Assembly (NCBI GenBank): GCA_012517815.1
Contig: JAAYUF010000094.1
Span: 1-38,187 of the forward strand
Source of the DNA: Clostridiales bacterium
GTDB taxonomy: Bacteria; Bacillota; Clostridia; Christensenellales; Aristaeellaceae
Direction of reading: 5' to 3'
Length of the DNA stretch: 38,187 nt
The notes below the pieces were generated by a model that worked only from the letters and a program-made list of their open reading frames with translations, made no database searches and was not told the origin of the DNA. Both the position numbers and the translations under genes were made by a program. Positions 25,688 through 33,784 of the stretch are shown in pieces. Within the stretch, counting starts at the first letter, position 1. Every line of letters begins with the position of its first letter.

Positions 25688-25864
25688 ATGAAGAATAAAA
25701 AAACAAGAATCTATCTGAGCGAAGCTGAATGGCAGATCGTTTTACATAGCCTGAACGACTACCGCAATAAGCTAATTCGGGAAAAAGGCTACTGCCCGGA
25801 TGTGGTGAACGAGGTTCTGGCTAAGGTAATGAACGCACGAACGAAAAGAATTAAAGTCGCATAA
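25688..25864 (+). CDS. Small conserved-looking element protein
   Basis: A 58-residue basic protein, MKNKKTRIYLSEAEWQIVLH at its start. AAGGAGG lies seven bases before the ATG; an in-frame ATG at 25622 has none. No domain I can name. The composition (YLSEAEW..., many Lys/Arg) and position between the HTH pair and parA suggest a regulator or accessory factor. Flanking hairpins on both sides isolate it as a small transcription module. Confidence 0.7.
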   Translation: MKNKKTRIYLSEAEWQIVLHSLNDYRNKLIREKGYCPDVVNEVLAKVMNARTKRIKVA

Positions 25865-25880
25865 GCCCCTTCACACATAG

Positions 25881-25914
25881 GCCGTCTGTTCTCTTTGAGG
25901 ATAGGCGGCTTTTT
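25881..25914 (+). terminator. Intrinsic terminator after the 58-residue protein
   Basis: GCCGTCT (25881-25887) pairs with AGGCGGC (25903-25909) including one G-U pair, followed by five T (25910-25914). Confidence 0.7.
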
Positions 25915-25930
25915 ATATTCCTCCGTTACA

Positions 25931-25958
25931 TAGCCGTCCGCTTCATCGTGGGCGGCTA
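25931..25958 (+). promoter_or_regulatory. Leader hairpin just upstream of parA
   Basis: TAGCCGTCC (25931-25939) pairs with GGGCGGCTA (25950-25958), one G-U pair, 10-nt loop. No T-tract follows; it ends about 12 bp before the parA ribosome site AAAGGAGG, so it may affect mRNA stability or translation. Confidence 0.45.
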
Positions 25959-25984
25959 AATCTATGAAAAGGAGGAAACCCGCA

Positions 25985-26806
25985 ATGTCGGAAACCAAGG
26001 TGATTGCCATTGCTAACCAAAAGGGCGGCGTCGGGAAAACCACCACGGCGGCAAACCTCGGCATCGGCCTTGCCATGCTGGGGAAAAAGGTGCTGCTGGT
26101 GGACGCGGACCCCCAGGCCGATCTGACCACCTCTCTCGGCTGGCCGGATCAGGACAATCTGCCCGTCACGCTTGCCGACCTCATGGAAAAGGTCATGAAC
26201 GACGAACCCATCGCCCTAAAGGAAGGCGTACTGCACCACGACGAAGGCATTGACCTCATCCCGTCGGGCATCGAGCTTTCGGCCATGGAAATGACGCTGG
26301 TCAACGCCATGAGCCGGGAATTTACGCTGCGCACCTACCTTGAGGACATCAAGCGCGATTACGATTATGTCCTCATTGACTGTATGCCGTCGCTCGGGAT
26401 GATAACCATCAACGCGCTGGCGGCGGCGAACAGCGTTATCATTCCCGTTCAGGCCCACTACCTCCCCGCCAAGGGCATGACGCAGCTCATGCGCACCATT
26501 GGCAAGGTGCGAAAGCAAATCAATCCTCATCTGAAGGTGGAGGGCATCTTGCTCACGCTGGCGGATATGCGTACCAACCTTGCCCGTACCACGGCGGACA
26601 CGCTCAGACAGGGCTACGGAAGTGTGCTGAGGATTTTCAAAGCGGAAATCCCCATCGGCGTTAAGGCCGCTGAAACCACAGCCGCAGGCAAGAGTATCTT
26701 TGCCTACGATAAAAACGGTAAAGTGGCCCAGGCATATGCCGCGTTTGCAAAGGAGGTGGATTCAGGTGGCGAAAGAACTAAAGCTAAACCTGCCCTCAGT
26801 AGATGA
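25985..26806 (+). CDS. parA: ParA-family partition ATPase
   Basis: A 273-residue deviant-Walker ATPase of the ParA/Soj type. Walker A is KGGVGKTT (13-20), with DADPQADLT soon after and [15 protein letters not shown] as Walker B. AAAGGAGG precedes the ATG; an upstream in-frame ATG at 25964 lies inside that ribosome site context and is less likely. ParA overlaps parB by 41 bp. On integrative elements such pairs stabilise the excised circle. No N-terminal HTH is present, so it is a short, Soj-like type. Confidence 0.94.
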   Translation: MSETKVIAIANQKGGVGKTTTAANLGIGLAMLGKKVLLVDADPQADLTTSLGWPDQDNLPVTLADLMEKVMNDEPIALKEGVLHHDEGIDLIPSGIELSAMEMTLVNAMSREFTLRTYLEDIKRDYDYVLIDCMPSLGMITINALAAANSVIIPVQAHYLPAKGMTQLMRTIGKVRKQINPHLKVEGILLTLADMRTNLARTTADTLRQGYGSVLRIFKAEIPIGVKAAETTAAGKSIFAYDKNGKVAQAYAAFAKEVDSGGERTKAKPALSR

Positions 26807-27713
26807 TCTGTTTTCCACGCAGGAGGAGCGCGACGACGCACAGCGCGAGAAGGTCATGCAGATACCGCTTGCCGAAATCAGCGGTTTTCCCAACCACCCC
26901 TTTAAGGTGCGGATGGATGATGCCATGCAGGAAATGGCGCAGAGCGTCAAGGAATACGGCGTGCTGGTTCCCGCCCTGGTGCGTCCCAAGGAGGGCTGCG
27001 GGTATGAAATGGTTGCCGGACACCGGCGCAAGGCGGCAAGCGAGCTTGCAGGTATTGAAACCATCCCCTGTATCGTCCGCAGCCTGACCGACGATGAGGC
27101 CACCATTATTATGGTGGACAGCAACTTGCAGCGTGAACGCATATTGCCCTCTGAAAAGGCGTTCGCATATAAGATGAAGCTAGAAGCCATGAGGCGAAAG
27201 CAAGGAGAACGGACAGATTTAACTTCTGTCCCACTGGGACAGAAGTTGGATGGAAAAACATCACGCGAGCTGCTTGCCGAAAAAAGCCCTGATAGCAACA
27301 CACAAATACAGCGATATATCCGTTTAACCGAGCTTGAGCCTCCCATCCTTGAAATGGTGGACGAGGGGAAAATCGCGTTCCGGCCCGCTGTCGAGCTTTC
27401 GTATCTCACACCAGAACAACAACAAAGCCTGTATGAATCTATGGGAATTGTTGACGGTGAACCGATCAACGGCACTCCATCCCATACTCAGGCATTGAAA
27501 ATGCGGAAATTTGCAGAAGAAAACCGCCTAAACGAGGATGTCATCCTCTCCATCTTATCCGAGGAAAAGCCCAACCAGAAGGAACAATTCAAAATGCCCA
27601 GAGAGCGTATCAACAAGTATTTCCCACCGGGGACGCCCGCTCAGAAGATTGAGGATACCATTATCAAGGCGTTGGAACTGTACCGCAAGCGGCAGCGGGA
27701 TATGGAACGGTAA
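26766..27713 (+). CDS. parB: ParB-family partition protein
   Basis: A 315-residue ParB/Spo0J homologue. The N-terminal CTP-binding/nuclease-like fold shows [29 protein letters not shown], with GHRRKA as the usual GERRxRA box, and [14 protein letters not shown] helix-turn-helix region follows (about 160-230). The start is a GTG at 26766 with AAAGGAGG upstream; it lies inside the 3' end of parA, giving a 41-bp overlap and likely translational coupling. I did not find a parS-like palindrome. Confidence 0.92.
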   Translation: MAKELKLNLPSVDDLFSTQEERDDAQREKVMQIPLAEISGFPNHPFKVRMDDAMQEMAQSVKEYGVLVPALVRPKEGCGYEMVAGHRRKAASELAGIETIPCIVRSLTDDEATIIMVDSNLQRERILPSEKAFAYKMKLEAMRRKQGERTDLTSVPLGQKLDGKTSRELLAEKSPDSNTQIQRYIRLTELEPPILEMVDEGKIAFRPAVELSYLTPEQQQSLYESMGIVDGEPINGTPSHTQALKMRKFAEENRLNEDVILSILSEEKPNQKEQFKMPRERINKYFPPGTPAQKIEDTIIKALELYRKRQRDMER

Positions 27714-27868
27714 ACAACTTACAAGGGGGCAGTCTGCCTTTTTTCGGGTCGGAGTGTGCGGTTACCGGCTCCCCCTCCCCGCACCCCACCCCCTCTGCAA
27801 CCTGCCGTACCAGCCGAAAAAGAAAATATCGGCAGGCAATCAATAGAACTTAGGAGGTTATTCAGAAC
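27714..27868. other. Spacer between parB and the Tad operon
   Basis: Contains GGGGGCAGTCTGCC followed by six T (27725-27744), a possible weak terminator for parAB, and then a C-rich tract. It ends with the ribosome site TTAGGAGG of the first Tad gene. Confidence 0.4.
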
Positions 27869-28636
27869 ATGAAAATACTCAGAAACAAATTCGTCATCGG
27901 AACCTTGTGCATTGTGCTGGCGCTGCTGTTCGCTTTTGTCGCATTGCCCGCGCTGACGGGAAGTGGAGAAAGCGAGATGAGTGTCCTGCGCATGACGCAG
28001 GCCGTCAGCGAAGGGACGCAGATCACCGCCGATATGGTGGAGACAGTGAGTGTACCGGGGAATCTTGTAAAGAACGGCATTAGCGAACTGTCGTCGGCTG
28101 TCGGCAAATACGCGGCAGCCAGCCTGTACGCCGGGGATTATCTTACAACCGAAAAGCTTGCCGCCACGCTTGCGGAACAAAATCTTTTTTCGGCAGGTAC
28201 TGATAAAGGCAAAATGGTGATATCCGTTACCCTGCCGTCGTTGGCCTCCGGCGTGTCCGGGCGGTTGCTACCCGGAGATATTGTGAGCGTCATCGCTATT
28301 CCGCAGGGCACCGTCAATCAAACGCTGGGCGTGGAACCGGGCGAAGCACCGGATACCGCTGTTTCCGGCGCGTATATCGACCCGGCGCTTGCATGTATTG
28401 AGGTGTGCATGGTCACGACGAGCACCGGCGCGGAAGCCAGCGTGGAAGCACAGCCGGATGAGGACACAAAGAATACGTTACCCGTTACCATCTCCTTCTA
28501 TGTCACCGAAGAACAGGCGCTGAAGCTGGCCGAGCTGGAGCAAGCAGGCGCTATTCATCTTGCATTCGTCGCCCGTGGAAACGCAGTTTCGGATTATGTA
28601 CCCGATAGCGTGCTGGTGGGAACGGAGGTGGACTGA
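27869..28636 (+). CDS. cpaB: CpaB/SAF-domain pilus assembly protein
   Basis: A 255-residue protein with one N-terminal membrane segment (about 8-28) and a SAF domain (about 38-105: MTQAVSEGTQITADMV...VGKYAAASLYAGDYLTTEKLA). A second beta domain follows with GRLLPGDIVSVIAI. This is the CpaB/RcpC layout of Tad/Flp pilus systems. First gene of the Tad-type cluster, with the next gene starting 1 bp after its stop. GGAGG precedes the ATG. Confidence 0.85.
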   Translation: MKILRNKFVIGTLCIVLALLFAFVALPALTGSGESEMSVLRMTQAVSEGTQITADMVETVSVPGNLVKNGISELSSAVGKYAAASLYAGDYLTTEKLAATLAEQNLFSAGTDKGKMVISVTLPSLASGVSGRLLPGDIVSVIAIPQGTVNQTLGVEPGEAPDTAVSGAYIDPALACIEVCMVTTSTGAEASVEAQPDEDTKNTLPVTISFYVTEEQALKLAELEQAGAIHLAFVARGNAVSDYVPDSVLVGTEVD

Positions 28637-28637
28637 C

Positions 28638-29357
28638 ATGGTTTTCGCCATATGGGGACGCGACGGCACAGGTAAAAGCGTGCTGGCCGACGCGTTGGGA
28701 CGGATTTTTTGCAAGCAAGGCATTACAGCCATCATCGACACCGACTTAACCCAGCCGACACTTCCCGCACGGATAAACGGGAAGAAGCTCAACGCTGACA
28801 CATCGCTCGGCAAAGCCATATCGGGCATGGGAGCGGATGACGCCGCCAAATATTTGCACCAGCATCCCAAAGTGAAACGACTTTTTTATGCGGGACTGAC
28901 TTCTCAGGACGAATATTTGTCCTTTGAACTGGGATTGGATGCTACCGACGCTGCGCGGGATTTTGTGGAACACTGTGCGATTCTTGGGGATACGGTCCTC
29001 CTTGATATGTCGGGACAGCGCAGCGATCCCTTTGTACCGGCCGCGTTGTCCGGCGCAGATAAGATCATTATCCCCATTATGCCGAACGTTCAGGGCGTGT
29101 GCTGGTTTAATGCCGTCAAGCCCCTCCTTGAAGCCATGAATGCGGCAGGCCGCGTACTGCCTGTTGCGACAATGGCGGACAGACAGCATGATCTCTCTGT
29201 TGTGGAGAAAGCGGCGGATATGCGGTTCATCGCGGCGCTGCCGTATGTAAGGGAATTCCGGCAGGACGGTGCGGATGCCGGTACGACGCCTGCCGCAACA
29301 CGATACGCCAAACAGGTGCAGAAAATATTCGCGATGCTGCGGGAGGTGAAAGTATGA
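28638..29357 (+). CDS. CpaE/TadZ-like ATPase
   Basis: A 239-residue ParA/MinD-superfamily ATPase. The P-loop is GRDGTGKS (7-14); it lacks the signature Lys of deviant Walker A (a KGGxGK form is absent). TVLLDMSGQRSDPF is the Walker B-like region. The CpaE/TadZ family localises the Tad machine at the cell membrane. GGAGGTG overlaps the end of the cpaB gene, and its stop overlaps tadA (ATGA). The receiver-like N-terminal domain of classical CpaE is missing, so this is a minimal form. Confidence 0.8.
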   Translation: MVFAIWGRDGTGKSVLADALGRIFCKQGITAIIDTDLTQPTLPARINGKKLNADTSLGKAISGMGADDAAKYLHQHPKVKRLFYAGLTSQDEYLSFELGLDATDAARDFVEHCAILGDTVLLDMSGQRSDPFVPAALSGADKIIIPIMPNVQGVCWFNAVKPLLEAMNAAGRVLPVATMADRQHDLSVVEKAADMRFIAALPYVREFRQDGADAGTTPAATRYAKQVQKIFAMLREVKV

Positions 29358-30685
29358 GTCGGACACTTCGGGAGCTGGCCTATGAAAAACAGAAGGCCGT
29401 CACTCAGGGAAGGGACGCATATGAAGCCATATTGGAGCAGGTGCGTACTGATATCTCCAAGGATCACGCGGAAACGCTTGCCCGGAGCGTCACCGAAAAA
29501 TCCGCGTCGGAGGCCGTCAAGCGGCTGATTGGCGAATATGTGACCGCTCATCAACTCCGCATGGGCGGGATGTCCGTGCAGATGCTGGCCGACAGACTGT
29601 ATGGCGATATGGCGGGCTTCGGTTTTTTGGATAAATACATTTCCGATCCCGACATCGAGGAAATCGACGGCAATAGCTGGCGGGATATTGAGATCGTCAC
29701 GCGCTTCGGCTGGTATAAGGCTCCGGAGCATTTTCTTTCGCCTCAGCATGCCGAGGACACCTTGCGTAAAATGGTGCGCCTGGGCGGTCTGGTGTTGGAT
29801 GGCACGAATCCCATCGTGGACAGCTATATTACACAGGGCGTTCGTATATCGGCCATGATCCCGCCTGTCACCGACAAACGCAGCGGCGCAGTGTTCAGTA
29901 TTCGCCGCCAACGCATCGTGCGGATGACAAAAGATCAGCTTCTGGAGTTTGATACAGCATCAGCGGAAATGCTGGATTTCCTCCTACTCTGTATTAATCA
30001 CGGCATATCAATCGGATTTGCTGGCAAAAGAGGAAGCGGAAAGACAACGGACTTAGCTTTCCTTCTTAATGCGGCTGACAAAGACAAACGCATTTATACT
30101 ATCGAGGAAACGCGGGAATTGGACCTGCTCAACGAGGACGCTGATGGAAAAGCGCAAAACAGGATCGTTCAAACATGCACACGTCCCTCTGAGCTTAAAA
30201 ATGCTAACGTCGATATGAATGATCTCTTGCGGAAAGCCTTGCGTTTTAGCCCGGACATCATCGCCGTAGCGGAAATGCGTGGCGCGGAGGCCATGGTGGC
30301 GCAGGAGGCAGCGCGTACCGGCCACGTCGTCGTGACCAGTCTGCACGCCAATTCCGCGCGAAAAGCATATGGACGTATTCTCTCTATGTGCCAGATGTCG
30401 GGCACCAACATTTCCACCAACATTCTCATGGGCTTCGTGGTCGAAGCGTTTCCTGTCATGGTGTTTAAACGCCAGTTCTCGGACGGTACGCGCCGTATCA
30501 TGGAGATCGTGGAAGCCACAGGGGTTCGGGACGGCGTGGTGCAGGCGCGCACGCTGTTCCGGTTTCAAGCCGAAACGGGCAAGTTTATGCGGGTAGGCGG
30601 CGTCTCCGAGGGCTTGGCCGACACGCTGCTGGAAAACGGTGCGAACGCGGCTGCCGTTGCCAAGCTTCAGGAGGTGCGAACATGA
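29354..30685 (+). CDS. tadA: TadA/CpaF-type secretion ATPase
   Basis: A 443-residue hexameric motor of the type II/IV secretion ATPase family. Walker A GKRGSGKT (224-231), Asp-box YTIEETRELD (248-257), Walker B IIAVAEMRG (302-310) and His-box TSLHANS (328-334) are present in order. It powers pilus assembly (and in some lineages retraction). Its start overlaps the CpaE/TadZ-like gene by 4 bp and its stop overlaps tadB by 4 bp. The canonical acidic Asp-box is complete, so it should be active. Confidence 0.95.
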   Translation: MSRTLRELAYEKQKAVTQGRDAYEAILEQVRTDISKDHAETLARSVTEKSASEAVKRLIGEYVTAHQLRMGGMSVQMLADRLYGDMAGFGFLDKYISDPDIEEIDGNSWRDIEIVTRFGWYKAPEHFLSPQHAEDTLRKMVRLGGLVLDGTNPIVDSYITQGVRISAMIPPVTDKRSGAVFSIRRQRIVRMTKDQLLEFDTASAEMLDFLLLCINHGISIGFAGKRGSGKTTDLAFLLNAADKDKRIYTIEETRELDLLNEDADGKAQNRIVQTCTRPSELKNANVDMNDLLRKALRFSPDIIAVAEMRGAEAMVAQEAARTGHVVVTSLHANSARKAYGRILSMCQMSGTNISTNILMGFVVEAFPVMVFKRQFSDGTRRIMEIVEATGVRDGVVQARTLFRFQAETGKFMRVGGVSEGLADTLLENGANAAAVAKLQEVRT

Positions 30686-31611
30686 CCATCGTTCAAATAC
30701 TCTGCGCCCTGCTGATTATTGCGGGGCTTTTTTTGTTGCTGGGCGTCCCAGCTTCGGATATGGCACTCCTGTTCGTAAAGCCGTTCCAGCGACAGCGGGA
30801 ACGAACGAAAAAGATACGGCGCATCACCGGCAAACCGAAAGGCAAGCTGGCCGCGACAGTGGCTGACGCCAAAGAAATGCTCGCGGCAGCGGGTATGAAC
30901 GAGCAAATCGATGCTTACAAATGGGCGGCCGTCATATTGGCCATCGTGGGATTGCTGATCGGCCTCGCGCTGGATAACGTTCTCGCTGGGTTGGTACTGG
31001 CGGTTGGTTTGGGCTTCTCGCCGCTGATCGTCATCCGTATCCGTACCGGAGACTATATCCGAATTCTCAACGAGAAGCTGGAAAGCGCGATGGGAACCAT
31101 CACCAACGCGTATGTGGCGGGCGGCGACCTGATCGGTGCGGTAGAAAACAACCTGCACCTGCTACCCTCTCCGCTTGACGGCGTGATTCGGCAGTTCTAT
31201 GCCGAGACGCAGCTTATTGATTCGGACATTGTAAAAGCACTGCGCCGAATGCGGGAGCGCATCGACAACCGCTATTGGCGGGATTGGTGCGACGTGTTGA
31301 TACAGTGTCAGCGCGACAGGCAACTGAGGTTTGCCCTTCCTGGTATCGTTAGCCGCATTGGCGAAATGCGCCGGGCGCAAATGGAAGCGGACACAGCTAT
31401 ACAAAAACAGCTTGGAGATTATATTATCACGGTCATGCTGGTGCTGGGGGCCATTCCCCTGATGGGAGCCATGATGCCCGCGTGGTATACCATGCTCACG
31501 GCAACGCCCGTGGGTAAGATCACTTTGGCGGTGGTGCTGGCCGCCGTACTGGCGACGGCCATATGGGTGGCGCGCCTGTACCGTCCGGTGGAAGGCGGTG
31601 AATCAAAATGA
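30682..31611 (+). CDS. tadB: TadB-type inner-membrane platform protein
   Basis: A 309-residue type II secretion F-domain protein. TM1 (about 4-23), a long basic cytoplasmic segment, a TM pair (about 81-118) and two C-terminal TM segments (about 248-270 and 277-300). Together with TadC it forms the membrane platform on which the TadA motor acts. It overlaps both neighbours by 4 bp (ATGA), the tightest coupling in the cluster. Confidence 0.9.
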   Translation: MTIVQILCALLIIAGLFLLLGVPASDMALLFVKPFQRQRERTKKIRRITGKPKGKLAATVADAKEMLAAAGMNEQIDAYKWAAVILAIVGLLIGLALDNVLAGLVLAVGLGFSPLIVIRIRTGDYIRILNEKLESAMGTITNAYVAGGDLIGAVENNLHLLPSPLDGVIRQFYAETQLIDSDIVKALRRMRERIDNRYWRDWCDVLIQCQRDRQLRFALPGIVSRIGEMRRAQMEADTAIQKQLGDYIITVMLVLGAIPLMGAMMPAWYTMLTATPVGKITLAVVLAAVLATAIWVARLYRPVEGGESK

Positions 31612-32483
31612 TGCTACTTAATCTCATTCCCGGCCTGTTGCTGGCCTTTGGATTATACCGCATGGCGCAGGCGATACTTTGCTTCCCTTCAGGAAAAGGT
31701 GCGGAAGCGGTTCGTAGCATTCACGGCAAACGGGACATTTCCGAACGCTTGCAGGCCGCGTTATCGCCGCTGGCCCTGCTGATTGCCAAGCTCTTTCCCA
31801 TGAGCGAATATCGGCAAAAACGGCTGGCAGCAGACTTCGCGCGGCTCCATATGAGCGAGACGCCGCAAGAATATGTGGGAGCGGCCATGACAAAATCTCT
31901 GCTGTTGGCTCTCATCGGCCTGTTGTTTGTTCGCCTTGGCGTCCCCTGGCTGGCCCTGTTGACCGCCGCCGCAGCCGTTCTTGCCTACTTCCAGTGGATG
32001 CAAACCATCCGTAAGCGTGTGGAAGCGCAAAATCGGGAAATTGAAGCGGAGTTGCCGCGCCTCGTCGAAACCATGAACTACACCTTGCAGGACAACCGCG
32101 ACATGCTTACCTTCTTTGAAAAATATAGGAAGGTTGCTGGCAAGGCGCTGGGTGTAGAGCTTGATCGGCTTATCACCGATATGCAGATTGGCAACCATGA
32201 AGCGGCGCTGCGAAATATGGACGCGCGGCTGGGCCTACCATCCTTTTCTACGCTGTGCGCGGTGCTGTGCGGCGTGTATCAGGGCGTCGATCAGCATACC
32301 AGCTTGGTCGTTCTGGAACAGGACATGCGCACGAGGGAGCGCGAAGCGTTGCGCCGATTGATGGAAAAGCGACCCGGACGCATCAAGATCGCCTCGTTCA
32401 TTCTGACAATGCTTATGATCATCATGTTCATGGTGCCGCTCATCCTGCTTATCATAGGCAATTTACAAGCTGCGGGCTTCTAA
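31608..32483 (+). CDS. tadC: TadC-type inner-membrane platform protein
   Basis: A 291-residue F-domain protein, paralogous to TadB. Hydrophobic segments are at about 2-20, 98-128 and 260-288. The cytoplasmic part includes EAELPRLVETMNYTLQDNRDMLTFFEKY. It overlaps tadB by 4 bp. A weak hairpin with a T-tract (32507-32530) lies between it and the pilin gene. Confidence 0.9.
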   Translation: MMLLNLIPGLLLAFGLYRMAQAILCFPSGKGAEAVRSIHGKRDISERLQAALSPLALLIAKLFPMSEYRQKRLAADFARLHMSETPQEYVGAAMTKSLLLALIGLLFVRLGVPWLALLTAAAAVLAYFQWMQTIRKRVEAQNREIEAELPRLVETMNYTLQDNRDMLTFFEKYRKVAGKALGVELDRLITDMQIGNHEAALRNMDARLGLPSFSTLCAVLCGVYQGVDQHTSLVVLEQDMRTREREALRRLMEKRPGRIKIASFILTMLMIIMFMVPLILLIIGNLQAAGF

Positions 32484-32506
32484 GCTCATCCGTCCGTTTG
32501 TTTCGG

Positions 32507-32530
32507 CAGCCGAAGGGAGGGCTGTTTTTT
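32507..32530 (+). terminator. Weak terminator or attenuator between tadC and the pilin gene
   Basis: CAGCC (32507-32511) and GGCTG (32520-32524) form a short stem followed by six T (32525-32530). Confidence 0.5.
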
Positions 32531-32610
32531 ATTGCCGCCGAACATAGACGGATTTTATATACACCCATCCCCATCTCTTCAAAATTAACTATGGAAAAGG
32601 AGAAATCATC

Positions 32611-32814
32611 ATGCTGAAAGTCAAGAACACCATCCGCCGCTTTGTTTCCGAGAAGAAAGCCGAGGGCTTTTTGGACGTAGCCTTCAAAATTTTGATTGTC
32701 GTGGTCATCGGCGCGGCAGTCCTCATCATTCTCAATGCTGCGGTGCCAAATCTGTTCACCAACCTCATCGAGAAGATCAGCGGCGAGTTGACCGGCATCA
32801 ACGTACTGCCGTAA
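32611..32814 (+). CDS. Short Flp-like pilin subunit
   Basis: A 67-residue protein with a basic N-terminus, the motif AEGFLDVAFK (17-26) and a hydrophobic core (about 24-48). Size and position fit the major Flp pilin. Processing would be after Gly19. The canonical Flp +5 Glu is absent; instead Asp stands at +3, and the same EG-x-x-DVA motif occurs in the next protein. AAAGGAG lies before the ATG. No prepilin peptidase gene is in the window, so a host or distal enzyme is required. Confidence 0.8.
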   Translation: MLKVKNTIRRFVSEKKAEGFLDVAFKILIVVVIGAAVLIILNAAVPNLFTNLIEKISGELTGINVLP

Positions 32815-32835
32815 ACGGCAAATCACAGATGATGA

Positions 32836-32862
32836 GGGGCTGCCGCACGGTAGCCCCTTTTT
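32836..32862 (+). terminator. Terminator directly after the pilin gene
   Basis: GGGGCTGCC (32836-32844) pairs with GGTAGCCCC (32849-32857) with one mismatch, followed by five T. It sits inside the Tad operon and would make pilin mRNA more abundant than the downstream genes. Confidence 0.75.
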
Positions 32863-32880
32863 CATTGGAAAGGAATCGGT

Positions 32881-33306
32881 ATGAAACGTAAATTTATCCG
32901 CGACCAGACTGGCGAGGGCTACATCGATGTGGCAATCGCCATGCTCATCCTGTTTACGCTCATGGCCTCTCTTATGGCGCTGTTCCCGATATTTACCGCG
33001 CAGCAAAGCTTAAACCAGACCGCCAAGTACATGGCGCGGACCGTGGAGTTGTACGGCAAAGCGGACGATGAGACGCTGCAATCCGTCACGGAAAACGGGG
33101 ATTTTATCACGCCCGACACCGTTGAAATAGAGACACAATGGCATGATGCGGCAGAAAAAACCATCCAGCTTAAAACACAGTTTACCATCACCGTAACGAA
33201 AACAGTGCCCATTGTCATCCTTCGTCCCGCGCTGGGTAACCCGCTGGCCATCAATGTGCAAATTACCGCTTCCGCGCGTGGCATTTCGGAGGTGTATTTC
33301 AAATAA
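32881..33306 (+). CDS. TadE-like pseudopilin (DUF4320-like)
   Basis: A 141-residue membrane-anchored protein. It starts MKRKFIRDQTGEGYIDVA; EGYIDVA mirrors EGFLDVA of the pilin. One TM segment (about 17-40) is followed by a hydrophilic beta-rich extracellular domain. It resembles the DUF4320 group of clostridial mobile elements and the TadE minor pilins. GGAAAGGA lies upstream. Its stop overlaps the next start (TAATG). Confidence 0.8.
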   Translation: MKRKFIRDQTGEGYIDVAIAMLILFTLMASLMALFPIFTAQQSLNQTAKYMARTVELYGKADDETLQSVTENGDFITPDTVEIETQWHDAAEKTIQLKTQFTITVTKTVPIVILRPALGNPLAINVQITASARGISEVYFK

Positions 33307-33770
33307 TGAGACACTTTTTTAAAGACACGCGCGGAAGTGCGATTCTGTGGACGCTGTTCCTCATTCTCATTCTCTTTACGTTGTCTTTTGTTGTATACAC
33401 GGGCACCACAGTGTACGCCAAATACCAGACTTGCGAAACCGAACTGGAACGCGCGGCTCTTGTGACGGTGGACGCGGGACTGCTCAACACCAATGTGCGT
33501 GATCTGCAACTGAATGTTCCGGCAGATGCCGCTCAATCGCTGCTGGAGGAAAATCTGGCGGACGCAGGATGGGCGCGTGAGGACGGACGCTGGGTGAAAT
33601 ATAACGGCGAAAAGCTGGCCTACGCACTTGAGGGCGCGCAACTTTCGGTGCAGGAGAAAACACTGCGGCTCGACGCGACGTTTGTCATGCCAGCGCCGTG
33701 GGCGATGAGCGGCGTTACGGAAATCCGTATCCCCATGACAGTGCTCTCGTCAGTGCTATATATCGATTAG
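33306..33770 (+). CDS. TadE/F-like pseudopilin, second copy
   Basis: A 154-residue protein with N-terminus MRHFFKDTRGSAILWTLFL and one TM segment (about 11-36), then an extracellular domain. TRG-SA is a possible prepilin cleavage site of TadF type. The start is fused to the previous stop (TAATG). It is probably a minor or tip pilin. Confidence 0.78.
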   Translation: MRHFFKDTRGSAILWTLFLILILFTLSFVVYTGTTVYAKYQTCETELERAALVTVDAGLLNTNVRDLQLNVPADAAQSLLEENLADAGWAREDGRWVKYNGEKLAYALEGAQLSVQEKTLRLDATFVMPAPWAMSGVTEIRIPMTVLSSVLYID

Positions 33771-33784
33771 AAGGGAGGCCGCTT

